Shown: piece after piece, positions 34,260 to 41,904 of the stretch
Position numbering within the stretch: position 1 is the first letter of the stretch
How the letters are laid out: each line of letters opens with the position of its first letter
Source: JAVDCA01 sp035293985
Lineage (GTDB): Bacteria > Pseudomonadota > Alphaproteobacteria > Rhizobiales > Xanthobacteraceae
Reading direction: 5' to 3'
Assembly (NCBI GenBank): GCA_035293985.1
Contig: DATGLS010000017.1
Span: 362,538-426,537, forward strand
DNA: 64,000 bases
Notes under the pieces: generated by a model
Databases searched by the model: none
What the model saw: only the letters and a program-made list of their open reading frames with translations
What the model was told of the DNA's origin: nothing
Position numbers and translations under genes: made by a program

Positions 34260-35447
34260 TCACACCTTCTCCAGCGCGGCCGACAGATCATCCAACAGAT
34301 CGTCCGGATGCTCGAGCCCAGCCGAGAAGCGCACCACGCCGTCACTGATGCCGAGCTCCGCGCGCGCCTGCGGCGTGAGGCGCTGGTGCGTCGTCGTCGC
34401 CGGATGGGTGACGAGGCTTTTCGCGTCGCCGAGATTGTTGGTGATGCGCACCAGCTTGAGCGCGTTGAGGAAGCGGAACGCCGCCTTCTTGTCGCCGCCG
34501 ACGTCGAAGGCGACGAGGGTCGAGCCGCCACGCATCTGCTTGGCGACGGTCGCGGCCTGCGGATGATCGGGCCGGCCCGGATAGACCACGCGCGAGATCT
34601 TCGGGTGGCCGGCGAGCGCATCGGCGACGATGCGCGCCGTCTCGGTCTGGCGCTGCACGCGCAGATGCAGCGTCTCCAGGCCCTTGAGCAGCACCCACGC
34701 GTTGAACGGCGATATCGCCGGGCCGGTCTGGCGCAGCAGCGTGTGGAAGTTGTCCTGGATGAATTTCTCCGCCGCCAGGATCACGCCGCCGAGGCAACGG
34801 CCCTGCCCGTCGATGTGCTTGGTCGCCGAATAGACCACGCAGTCGGCGCCGAGCGCGAGCGGGCTTTGCCAGATCGGCGTCGCGAACACGTTGTCGACCA
34901 CGAGGGTCGCGCCGGCCGCATGGGCGATCGCGGCGATCGCCGCGATATCGAGCACGTCGAGCGTCGGGTTCGTCGGGCTCTCGATGAAGAACACCTTGGT
35001 GTTCGGCCGCACCGCCTGCTTCCACTGGTCGAGATCGAGCCCGTCGACCAGCGTCGAGGACACGCCGAAGCGCGGCAGGAACTCCTCGATCACCCACCGG
35101 CATGAGCCGAACAGCGCCTTGGCGGCGACCACGTGGTCGCCGGCGCGCACCTGGCCGACCAGCGCGGTCGTCACCGCCGCCATGCCGCTCGCGGTCGCGC
35201 GCGCCGATTCGGCGCCCTCGAACTCGGCGATGCGGCGCTCGAACATGGTCACGGTCGGATTGGAGTAGCGCGCGTAGATGTAGCCCGGCTCCGCATTGGT
35301 GAAGCGGGCCTCGCACTGCTCGGCGCTGTCGTAGACGAAGCCTTGGGTGAGAAAAAGCGCTTCCGACGTCTCGCCGAACTGCGAGCGCAAGGTGCCGGAT
35401 TGGACGAGGCGGGTTTCGGGACGGTATTGACGGGCAGGCGCAGACAT
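34260..35447 (-). CDS. metZ: O-succinylhomoserine sulfhydrylase
   Basis: 395 residues; ATG 35447 has GGAGGAG upstream. Cys/Met-metabolism PLP enzyme: GYIYARYSNPTVTMFERRIA, FFIESPTNPTLDVLDI, and the PLP lysine in VVYSATKHIDGQGRCLGG. The N-terminus RPETRLVQSGTLRSQFGETS is that of MetZ. It makes homocysteine from O-succinylhomoserine and sulfide. A SAM-II riboswitch and terminator precede it. Confidence 0.95.
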   Translation of the reverse strand: MSAPARQYRPETRLVQSGTLRSQFGETSEALFLTQGFVYDSAEQCEARFTNAEPGYIYARYSNPTVTMFERRIAEFEGAESARATASGMAAVTTALVGQVRAGDHVVAAKALFGSCRWVIEEFLPRFGVSSTLVDGLDLDQWKQAVRPNTKVFFIESPTNPTLDVLDIAAIAAIAHAAGATLVVDNVFATPIWQSPLALGADCVVYSATKHIDGQGRCLGGVILAAEKFIQDNFHTLLRQTGPAISPFNAWVLLKGLETLHLRVQRQTETARIVADALAGHPKISRVVYPGRPDHPQAATVAKQMRGGSTLVAFDVGGDKKAAFRFLNALKLVRITNNLGDAKSLVTHPATTTHQRLTPQARAELGISDGVVRFSAGLEHPDDLLDDLSAALEKV

Positions 35448-35479
35448 CTTGGACTCCTCCAGCCGCGCGAGCGGCCAAC

Positions 35480-35513
35480 AAAAAACCGGCCGAGGGAAAT
35501 ATCCCAAGCCGGG
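35480..35513 (-). terminator. Expression-platform terminator of the metZ riboswitch
   Basis: On the minus strand CCGGC-TT-GGG pairs with CCC-TCG-GCCGG and is followed by six T residues (35480-35485). It lies between the SAM-II aptamer and metZ, so transcription probably stops here when S-adenosylmethionine is abundant. Confidence 0.75.
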
Positions 35514-35528
35514 TCCAAGCGTCCCCGG

Positions 35529-35584
35529 CCTTTTAGCGATTTGTTTTACGTGGCTGCAAGCCGGCCGGCTCAAATGACCACGGG
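35529..35584 (-). promoter_or_regulatory. SAM-II riboswitch aptamer
   Basis: Read on the minus strand the segment contains CCCGTGGTCATTTG, then GCCGGCCGGCTTGCAGCCACG, then AAACAAATCGCTAAAAGG in separate blocks. The order CGTGGT-ATTTG, GCCGGC, GCAGCCACG and CGCTAAA is the conserved H-type pseudoknot of the alphaproteobacterial SAM-II (metA) motif. It represses methionine synthesis genes when SAM is high. Confidence 0.92.
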
Positions 35585-35594
35585 ATAACGGGGT

Positions 35595-35622
35595 CTTTAA
35601 GCGCGTGCCGCCTTCCCGTCAA
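35595..35622 (-). promoter_or_regulatory. Candidate promoter of the metZ riboswitch transcript
   Basis: Minus-strand TTGACG (35617-35622), 16-base spacer and TTAAAG (35595-35600). The predicted start falls just before the SAM-II aptamer, which is the spacing expected. It also lies in the 65-base gap to the divergent dcd gene. Confidence 0.5.
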
Positions 35623-35648
35623 GATGCCGGTCGGGTAGACGGGACGAT

Positions 35649-36749
35649 ATGGCCCTCGCGTTCCGTGCCGACGACAAGGGGATACTGCCCGACCGCATGA
35701 TTGCGGCGCTGGCGGATGCGGGCGGCATCATCGCGGCGGCGGAATTCGCCGACGACCAGATCCAGCCCGCGAGCCTCGACCTGCGGCTCGGCGAGGTCGC
35801 CTACCGGGTGCGCGCAAGCTTCCTGCCCGGCCCTGGCGCGACGGTGGCGGAACGGATCGACGATCTCAAGCTGCACGAGATCACGCTCGGCGACGGAGCC
35901 GTGCTGGAGACCGGCTGCGTCTATATCGTGCCGCTGCAGGAGAGCATGGCGCTGCCGGCCGACATCGCGGCCGCCGCCAACCCGAAGAGCTCGACCGGGC
36001 GGCTCGACGTGTTCACCCGCGTGATCGCCGACCAGACGCGCGGCTTCGACCGCATCGAGGCGGGCTATCACGGCCCGCTCTATGCCGAGATCAGCCCGCG
36101 CACCTTTCCGGTGCTGGTACGCGAGGGCTCGCGGCTCTCGCAGATCCGCTTCCGCCGCGGCCAGGCGGTGCTGTCGCCCGATGCGCTGGTCTCGCTGCAT
36201 GCGCGGGAGAGCCTGGTCGACGACGAGGATGCCGATGTGCGCGAAGGCGTCGCCGTCGGCGTCGACCTCGCCGGCTTCGACGGCCGCATCGGCTATCGGG
36301 CGAAGCGCCACACCGGCCTGATCGACGTCGACCGCCGCGCCAGCTACGAGGTGGCGGAGTTCTGGGAGGCGATCGCGCCGCGGCGCGACAAGAGCCTCGT
36401 GCTCGATCCCGACGAGTTCTACATCCTCGCCTCGAAAGAGGCCGTGCAGGTGCCCCCCGACTACGCGGCCGAGATGGTGCCGTTCGATCCGCTGGTGGGC
36501 GAGTTCCGCGTGCACTATGCGGGCTTCTTCGATCCCGGCTTCGGCTACGCGGGCGCCGGCGGACGCGGCGCGCGCGCCGTGCTCGAGGTGCGCTCGCGCG
36601 AGGTGCCGTTCATTCTCGAGCACGGCCAGACGGTCGGCCGCCTCGTCTACGAGAGGATGATGGCGCGGCCCGATCAGCTCTACGGCCAGGGCATCGGCTC
36701 GAATTACCAGGCGCAGACGCTGAAGCTTTCAAAGCACTTCAAGGCGTAG
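35649..36749 (+). CDS. dcd: dCTP deaminase, two-domain alphaproteobacterial form
   Basis: 366 residues, about twice the usual length of 180-195. The first half holds IQPASLDLRLGEVAYRV and AAANPKSSTGRLDVFTRV; the second half holds VPFDPLVGEFRVHYAGFFDP with GFGY after it and VLEVRSREVPFILEHGQTVG. Each half has part of the dUTPase-like barrel signatures, so it looks like a tandem duplication. It supplies dUTP for thymidylate synthesis. It is divergent from the metZ leader. Confidence 0.88.
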   Translation: MALAFRADDKGILPDRMIAALADAGGIIAAAEFADDQIQPASLDLRLGEVAYRVRASFLPGPGATVAERIDDLKLHEITLGDGAVLETGCVYIVPLQESMALPADIAAAANPKSSTGRLDVFTRVIADQTRGFDRIEAGYHGPLYAEISPRTFPVLVREGSRLSQIRFRRGQAVLSPDALVSLHARESLVDDEDADVREGVAVGVDLAGFDGRIGYRAKRHTGLIDVDRRASYEVAEFWEAIAPRRDKSLVLDPDEFYILASKEAVQVPPDYAAEMVPFDPLVGEFRVHYAGFFDPGFGYAGAGGRGARAVLEVRSREVPFILEHGQTVGRLVYERMMARPDQLYGQGIGSNYQAQTLKLSKHFKA

Positions 36750-36827
36750 ACCTGCGCGGGCCCCGTTGCTGGGGATGCCGCGATGTGCAACCTTGGCACG
36801 AGGGGCGCTGGGGGACGTTTTCATCGC

Positions 36828-37547
36828 ATGCGGAACATGGTGGCGGGCGGCCTGCTCGCATTGCTGCTGCTTGCCGGCTGCGCGCCGACATCGGTCGAGC
36901 CCGGGCTGATGCAGGCGGTCAAGCGCGTCGCGGTCTTTTCCGCGATCGGCGACAGGTTCGCAATCAAGAAGCTGGGCATCACGGTTTTCCAAAACGACTT
37001 GAAGGAGATGCCGATCGAGTCGTGGGGGATCGACGATTTCGTGCTCGGCAAGGTGCGCAGCGTGCTCAACGGACGCTTCGAGACGCGTCCGGCGGGTTTC
37101 ACGCGTGCCGGTTTCGATACCACCGGGAATAACTTCACACAGATCGCCGACGCGGTGCGCGCGCAGGCCAGGGGGAGCGACGTCGACGCCTACATCATCG
37201 TCACCAAGGGCAGCAGCCAGCTCGCCGGCACGAACCAGGGTGTCTACGGCCTCGGCCTCCTCGAGAGATCGGGCCTCGGCAGCCCCGCGGTTGATCTCTA
37301 CGCGCTCTATTGGATCACAGTGGTCGATGGGCGCCGATTTACGGTGATCGCCAATTCGCCGGCCTATCCGCTCAGCGAGACGGTGCTGTCGATGAAAGTG
37401 ATCCGCGGGCCCTCACGCGAGCTCGACACATCGTGGATGCCGCAGACGCTCGATGCCGGACAGAACCTGCGCCTGAAATCGGCGTTGATGGATCTGCTCG
37501 ACCGCAATCTGCCGGGCACTGTCGCGGCGCTCAAACTTACGCCGTAG
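36828..37547 (+). CDS. Putative lipoprotein of unknown function
   Basis: 239 residues. After a short basic start a hydrophobic segment ends in the lipobox LLAGC, so the mature protein should be lipidated at Cys and held in the periplasm. The body contains RVAVFSAIGDRFAIKKLGIT and DAYIIVTKGSSQLAGTNQGV. I do not recognise the family. ATG 36828 follows GGGGGAC; 15 further codons upstream are open. Confidence 0.7.
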   Translation: MRNMVAGGLLALLLLAGCAPTSVEPGLMQAVKRVAVFSAIGDRFAIKKLGITVFQNDLKEMPIESWGIDDFVLGKVRSVLNGRFETRPAGFTRAGFDTTGNNFTQIADAVRAQARGSDVDAYIIVTKGSSQLAGTNQGVYGLGLLERSGLGSPAVDLYALYWITVVDGRRFTVIANSPAYPLSETVLSMKVIRGPSRELDTSWMPQTLDAGQNLRLKSALMDLLDRNLPGTVAALKLTP

Positions 37548-37654
37548 GCGCGCACCGCTGTTAACCCGTGCGGCGCGTCAACCTTGAGTGATCGGTAAGG
37601 AATTGCCCCCTATAAGCCGCCGGGCTGTCGGGAACTGCGCGCAGGGGACTTGTC

Positions 37655-37939
37655 ATGGACGAGCGCCGATCCGTCACACGCACGCGCATCCGCCACAACG
37701 CCGAGATCGTGGTGGAGCGACGCAGCGCCGAGACGATGCAATGCACGCTGCACAACGTCACCAACACCGGTGCTTGCCTGACGCTGGCCAGCACCTATCG
37801 GGTGCCGGACACCTTCGAGCTCACCTTCGATCATGGACGCTCTCGCCGGCCGTGCCGGGTCAAGTGGCGCACCAACGATCAGCTCGGCGTGTCGTTCGAG
37901 AAGCCCGAAGACGATGTGGAAACGGCCGGCGTCGAATGA
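37655..37939 (+). CDS. PilZ-domain protein
   Basis: 94 residues of one PilZ domain. The N-terminal RRSVTRTRIRHNAEIVVERR supplies the arginines of the RxxxR switch, and NVTNTGACLTL corresponds to the (D/N)xSxxG motif with Thr for Ser. Such single-domain proteins bind cyclic di-GMP and act on motility or envelope targets, though Thr in place of Ser leaves binding unproven. Confidence 0.8.
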   Translation: MDERRSVTRTRIRHNAEIVVERRSAETMQCTLHNVTNTGACLTLASTYRVPDTFELTFDHGRSRRPCRVKWRTNDQLGVSFEKPEDDVETAGVE

Positions 37940-37963
37940 CGGCCGAACGTTCAGAGTTTCCTT

Positions 37964-38057
37964 CGTCATGCCCGGCGGAATGCCGGGCATCCACGTCCTT
38001 CCTTTAATGTCGCTCAGCAGCAAGACGTGGATGGCCGGGTCGAGCCCGGCCATGACG
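37964..38057. repeat. Dispersed long palindromic element, full copy
   Basis: A 94-base imperfect palindrome. The left arm GTCATGCCCGGC ... CCGGGCATCCACGTC is mirrored by the right arm GACGTGGATGGCCGGG ... CCCGGCCATGACG. Each arm also folds on itself. Related copies occur at 40537, 51585 and 54017 in this window. The type is familiar from Bradyrhizobium/Rhodopseudomonas intergenic regions. Confidence 0.85.
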
Positions 38058-38073
38058 TAGTTTGATTGGTTGA

Positions 38074-38547
38074 CTATCCCTGTTGCTGCGGCGGGGGCGG
38101 AGGCTCGGGGCGGTTGCGGCGCTCGGCCATGAACTGGTCGAACTCGGCCTTGTCCTTGGCCATGCGCAGGCGCTGGAGGAATTCGCGAAACTCGCGCTGC
38201 TCGTCCTCGAGCCGGTTCAACGTCTCGGCGCGATACTCGTCGAACGCGCGATTGCCGCTCGATCCGCCGCCACTCCAGCCGCCGAAGCCGCAGCTGCTCA
38301 TCTTGGCGCGCATGCGATCCATCTTGTCCTGCACGTGATCATGCCAGCGGTCGTAGCCGCGGTAGCTCCAACAGCTCATTTTCCTGCTCCCGATGACGAT
38401 GCCGAGGATGATGAGCCCGATCGGCCACCAGAAGATGAAGCCGAGGATCATCAGGACGATCCAGCCCGGGTGCCAGAATCGCATGGCCCACGGGGGCGGC
38501 CCGTAGCCGTAGCCGCGGTAGGCTTGGTCTTGTGTCGCGTAGCTCAT
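38074..38547 (-). CDS. DUF2852 membrane protein
   Basis: 157 residues. A Tyr/Gly-rich N-terminus leads into one long hydrophobic stretch, PGWIVLMILGFIFWWPIGLI and onward, followed by a charged helical tail with EYRAETLNRLEDEQREFREF and a poly-proline end. This matches DUF2852, of unknown role. GGAGGG lies five bases before the ATG. An operator shared with the tetR gene sits 31 bases upstream. Confidence 0.8.
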   Translation of the reverse strand: MSYATQDQAYRGYGYGPPPWAMRFWHPGWIVLMILGFIFWWPIGLIILGIVIGSRKMSCWSYRGYDRWHDHVQDKMDRMRAKMSSCGFGGWSGGGSSGNRAFDEYRAETLNRLEDEQREFREFLQRLRMAKDKAEFDQFMAERRNRPEPPPPPQQQG

Positions 38548-38577
38548 CGGAGCCCTCCGACATGAAGGTTAACGTGA

Positions 38578-38596
38578 ATGTTAATTACATTTACAT
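38578..38596. promoter_or_regulatory. TetR-type operator, site A
   Basis: ATGTTAA-TTACA-TTTACAT, a 19-bp inverted repeat 31 bases upstream of the DUF2852 gene. The same half-sites and 5-base spacer recur at 39289 and 40437. Confidence 0.7.
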
Positions 38597-38654
38597 CGCA
38601 GAGGAGCAGGAGTCAATGGGGCCGGAAAAATTAAGGATCGAGAACTGATCTAGA

Positions 38655-39290
38655 CTAGCCGCCCTCGGGCAGGCCAAGGCCGCGCAGATAGACAAGCACC
38701 GCGGCCTCGAGCAGTTCCTCGGGCGACATCGGCAGACTGCGCCGGCCCGCATCGGCGCGGCCGAACAGCGATGCGATTCCGTGGGCGAGCGACCAGATGT
38801 GCAACGCCATCATCAGCGCGGGCGGGCGGCGGCCGGCCGGTAGCCGCGCGATCAGCTTGTCGGCGGCGCCGCGCAGCACCGCAAAGGCGGCGTCGCCCGC
38901 TTCGCGCAGCTCGGGGCTCGCATCGAGCGGAATGCCGGCCTCGAACATCGCGGAATAATAGGCGGGCTCGCTGCGAGCGAACGCCAGATAGGCGCGGCCG
39001 ACGCGCTCGAACGCGCTCATCGGCTCGGGGCGGCCATCATCCCAGGCGCTGGCGAGCGCCTGTGTGAACTGCTCGAACCCGCGTCGGGCGACGTCGACGA
39101 GGAGATCGTCGCGATCGCGAAAATGCCGGTAGGGGGCGGCCGGGCTCACACCTGCGGCGCGCGCGGCTTCCGCAAACGTGAAGCCGCCCGGCCCCTTCTG
39201 CGCAATCAGGTCGAGCGCCGCCTGGATCAGCGCTTCCTTCAGATTGCCATGGTGATAGCCGCGCGGACCGCGGTCGCGAGACCAGCTCAT
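38655..39290 (-). CDS. TetR-family transcriptional regulator
   Basis: 211 residues. The N-terminal helix-turn-helix LDLIAQKGPGGFTFAEAARA with AGVSPAAPYRHFRDRDDLLV is of TetR type. The C-terminal ligand domain ends with MALHIWSLAHGIASLFG, resembling the WHG group. It probably represses itself through the operator that overlaps its own start codon, and the flanking genes through the two other copies. The inducer is unknown. Confidence 0.88.
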   Translation of the reverse strand: MSWSRDRGPRGYHHGNLKEALIQAALDLIAQKGPGGFTFAEAARAAGVSPAAPYRHFRDRDDLLVDVARRGFEQFTQALASAWDDGRPEPMSAFERVGRAYLAFARSEPAYYSAMFEAGIPLDASPELREAGDAAFAVLRGAADKLIARLPAGRRPPALMMALHIWSLAHGIASLFGRADAGRRSLPMSPEELLEAAVLVYLRGLGLPEGG

Positions 39291-39307
39291 GTGAAGGATG
39301 TTTACAT
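39289..39307. promoter_or_regulatory. TetR-type operator, site B
   Basis: ATGTGAA-GGATG-TTTACAT, overlapping the first bases of the tetR start codon. One mismatch separates the two half-sites. Confidence 0.75.
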
Positions 39308-39342
39308 GAGGCGGCGGCAGCCGTCACGTCGGCCGGCTCGGG

Positions 39343-39768
39343 TCATGCAGGCCGCCGGATACGTTCGACATCACGTGGAAATCTCGCGCGCTGAAGCGGC
39401 TCGACGAAGGTGAAGATCATGCGCGAGCGGAACGCGGGCGGACTTTCGATCGTGAGCAGGCCGCGCAGGGCCCTCGAGTCGGGAACGAATGTCGGGCGCG
39501 AAAGCCGATCGTGCTCGGGACGCCGGGTCCAGGCCGGCACCCGAAGATTCCATCTTCGCGCCAGATGCTCGCCGACTGCGCCGATCCAGGCATCGATGAA
39601 CGCATCGCCGACGATTGCAGGCGGCTCGTTGAGCCGCTGCTGCTGGCGCGCCTTGTCGGGGTGGTCGAGGTAGAAGGTGTCGATGAACTCGTCGATCGCG
39701 TTGGCGAAGGGTTTCGTCCCGGCGATCGTCGTCAACGCGACCTCATGGAGATTTTGCGGGCGGCTCAT
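39343..39768 (-). CDS. Partner protein of a nucleotidyltransferase module
   Basis: 141 residues, soluble, no signal peptide. Stretches such as DTFYLDHPDKARQQQRLNEP, GAVGEHLARRWNLRVPAWT and LLTIESPPAFRSRMIFTFVE recall small proteins that accompany AbiEii/DUF6036-type nucleotidyltransferases. It overlaps its upstream gene by four bases. In such pairs one protein may act as toxin and the other as antitoxin, but this is not established here. Confidence 0.6.
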   Translation of the reverse strand: MSRPQNLHEVALTTIAGTKPFANAIDEFIDTFYLDHPDKARQQQRLNEPPAIVGDAFIDAWIGAVGEHLARRWNLRVPAWTRRPEHDRLSRPTFVPDSRALRGLLTIESPPAFRSRMIFTFVEPLQRARFPRDVERIRRPA

Positions 39769-40436
39769 GACCGCCTCCGCGAGCGGACCGCCGCGGCGAC
39801 CTCGGGCAAACGCGCTGCCGCCGCCCGATCGAGGCGCTCGCCCGGGAAGTAGGAGGCGAACAAGCGCAGAAGGTCGTCGGTGCCGTCGATGCCGATCTCC
39901 ACCGCCAGCCGCGCGGCATCCTCGAAATCCTTGTCGTCGACGGTCTCCCGCTGCAGGGCCTTGAGCTTCATCGCACAGATGTATTCCGGCTTCGCCAGGA
40001 AGACCCGCAATCCCGGCGTCTCGCCGCGCGGATAGGCGCCGTACGTCGAGAAGAACGACTCGGATTCGTTTTCCGCCGTGAACGCGCCGACGTAGTTGTT
40101 GAGCCAGTCATCCGGCAATCCGAGCCGGAGCGCGGCATATGCGGCCGCATCCTTCACGGCGCCTTCGCGCTCGACGGTCCGGATCACGACGTCGACGTCC
40201 TCGGTGGGGTTGCCCCAACGGAATTGCAGAAGGATCGCGGTGCGGCCGTACACGGCGATCTCCCCCAGCAGCTCGCGCTCGCGCAGGTAGCGCCCCATCA
40301 CCTCGAAGGCCGCAACGACACTGCCGACCGACAGATCGGATCGGGCGGCGGCGATCATCGCGCACACCTCGGCGCACACGTCGGCGCACACCTTCGACGA
40401 TGTGAACGGCTTGCGCCCCTGTCGCGAGACCAGCAC
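39765..40436 (-). CDS. DUF6036/AbiEii-like nucleotidyltransferase
   Basis: 223 residues from a GTG start. The core IAVYGRTAILLQFRWGNPTE followed by DVDVVIR corresponds to the G-G/R-T-A ... D-V-D-V minimal nucleotidyltransferase motif, and PEYICAMKLKALQRETVDDK DFEDA-type sequence follows as in DUF6036 proteins. The first 26 residues include a VCAD-VCAE-VCAM repeat encoded by three 12-bp DNA repeats, so the true start may be ATG 40358. An operator abuts the upstream end. Confidence 0.65.
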   Translation of the reverse strand: MLVSRQGRKPFTSSKVCADVCAEVCAMIAAARSDLSVGSVVAAFEVMGRYLRERELLGEIAVYGRTAILLQFRWGNPTEDVDVVIRTVEREGAVKDAAAYAALRLGLPDDWLNNYVGAFTAENESESFFSTYGAYPRGETPGLRVFLAKPEYICAMKLKALQRETVDDKDFEDAARLAVEIGIDGTDDLLRLFASYFPGERLDRAAAARLPEVAAAVRSRRRS

Positions 40437-40455
40437 ATGTGAACGATATTTACAT
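40437..40455. promoter_or_regulatory. TetR-type operator, site C
   Basis: ATGTGAA-CGATA-TTTACAT directly upstream of the nucleotidyltransferase frame. Same half-sites and spacing as sites A and B. Confidence 0.75.
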
Positions 40456-40536
40456 CAAGGCGGCGCGCCCGTCATCTCCGGCCCCTGGCGCCGCAGGTGT
40501 GCGGCATGTCTCGCGGCCGTCGAATGAAGGGCGGCC

Positions 40537-40599
40537 TCATGCCCGCGCTTGCCGCGGGCATCCACCTCTAGATGGCCGGGCACCAGCCCGGCCATGACG
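40537..40599. repeat. Dispersed palindromic element, short copy
   Basis: TCATGCCCGCG ... CGCGGGCATCCACCTC is followed closely by GATGGCCGGG ... CCCGGCCATGACGA. It is the element of 37964 without its middle part. Confidence 0.8.
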
Positions 40600-40628
40600 A
40601 TGATGATAGGGCTCAGCCTCTTCTCACC

Positions 40629-41849
40629 TCACCCGAGCGCGCCGCTCATCACCGGGCCGACGGCGACCCAGCGCTCGCCGTCGAAGCGCTGCATCTGCAT
40701 CTGCTTGATCGGATAGAAGTCGTCCGGGCCGGTGTTGATTGTGATGCCGGGCAGCAGCGTGCCGAGCTTGAGGTCGTGCAGGTTGGCGGCCTCCTTCATC
40801 ACGTTGGCGCGGGTGAGATTGTCGCCGCACTGCGTGAGCACCTGCATCAAGCTCTGCGCCACCGTGTAGCCGTAGATCGTGAAGCTCGAGGTCTTGTCGC
40901 CCTCGGGAAAGTACTTGTCCATGAAGGCGATCCACTCCTTCATCCCGGCGTCGTCCTTCCACTGCGGGTCGTTCGCATCCTTGAGATAGTAGGTCGAAAG
41001 GATCCCCTTCGAGTATTCGATTCCCGCGGGCTTGAGCACCGCGCCGACCGACTGCGACACGTTGTTGAGGAGATGCACCGGCTTCCAGCCGATCTCGCCC
41101 GCCTTCTTGATCGCCTGGGCGGCGAATTTCGGCGTGGTCACGTTGAAGAAGACGTCGGCGCCGGATTCCTTGAGCGAGATGATCTGCGAGTCGACGGTCG
41201 CGTCGGTCGTCTCGTAGGGCTGCTCGGAGATGATCTTCAGCTTGCCGCCGAGACCATCCTTGAGGCCCTTCACGTAGTCCTTACCGTAATCGTCGTTCTG
41301 ATAGAGGATGCCGATCTTGGCGTCGGGTTTGGTCTGGATCAGATACTTCGCATAGATGTGTCCTTCCGACTGGTAGCTCGGCTGCCAGCCCATGGTCCAG
41401 GGGAAGTGTTTTGGATCGCCCCACTTGGTGGCGCCGGTGGCGACGAACAGCTGCGGCACCTTCTTGGCGTTCATGTATTTGTGGATCGCCGTGTTGCACG
41501 GGGTGCCGAGGCTCTGGAAGAGGAAGAGAACCTCGTCGCTCTCGACGAGCTTGCGCACCTGCTCCACGGTCTTGGGCGGGCTGTAGCCGTCGTCATAAGA
41601 GATGAAGTTGATCTTACGGCCGTTGATGCCGCCCTCGGCGTTCACCTTCTTGAAGTAGGCTGCGATCGTCTTGCCGATCTGGCTGTAGGCGGACGCCGGC
41701 CCGCTGTACGGATTGGTGTTGCCGATCTTGATCTCGGTGTCGCTTGCGCCCGGATCGTAGCTCCCTTTCGCCCAGGCGCGGGTCGCGACCGTGGCCGCCG
41801 CGGCGGCGGACGAGACCAGGACGGTGCGTCGGTCGATGCCTCTCTTCAT
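40629..41849 (-). CDS. Branched-chain-type ABC transporter substrate-binding protein
   Basis: 406 residues; ATG 41849 has AAGGAGG upstream. A Tat-like signal (DRRTVLVSSAAAAATVA) ends near TRAWA. The type I periplasmic binding fold reads IKIGNTNPYSGPASAYSQIG, INGRKINFISYDDGYSPPKT and FLFQSLGTPCNTAIHKYMN. It is the last gene of the Liv-type set on this strand. Linkage to the pim operon suggests dicarboxylic or fatty acids, not leucine, as ligand; this is inference. Confidence 0.92.
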   Translation of the reverse strand: MKRGIDRRTVLVSSAAAAATVATRAWAKGSYDPGASDTEIKIGNTNPYSGPASAYSQIGKTIAAYFKKVNAEGGINGRKINFISYDDGYSPPKTVEQVRKLVESDEVLFLFQSLGTPCNTAIHKYMNAKKVPQLFVATGATKWGDPKHFPWTMGWQPSYQSEGHIYAKYLIQTKPDAKIGILYQNDDYGKDYVKGLKDGLGGKLKIISEQPYETTDATVDSQIISLKESGADVFFNVTTPKFAAQAIKKAGEIGWKPVHLLNNVSQSVGAVLKPAGIEYSKGILSTYYLKDANDPQWKDDAGMKEWIAFMDKYFPEGDKTSSFTIYGYTVAQSLMQVLTQCGDNLTRANVMKEAANLHDLKLGTLLPGITINTGPDDFYPIKQMQMQRFDGERWVAVGPVMSGALG

Positions 41850-41904
41850 CGCTTCCTCCTTCCAAGTTGGCCGCGTGCTGCGGCGTTGCGATCCGGTTGC
41901 CGTC

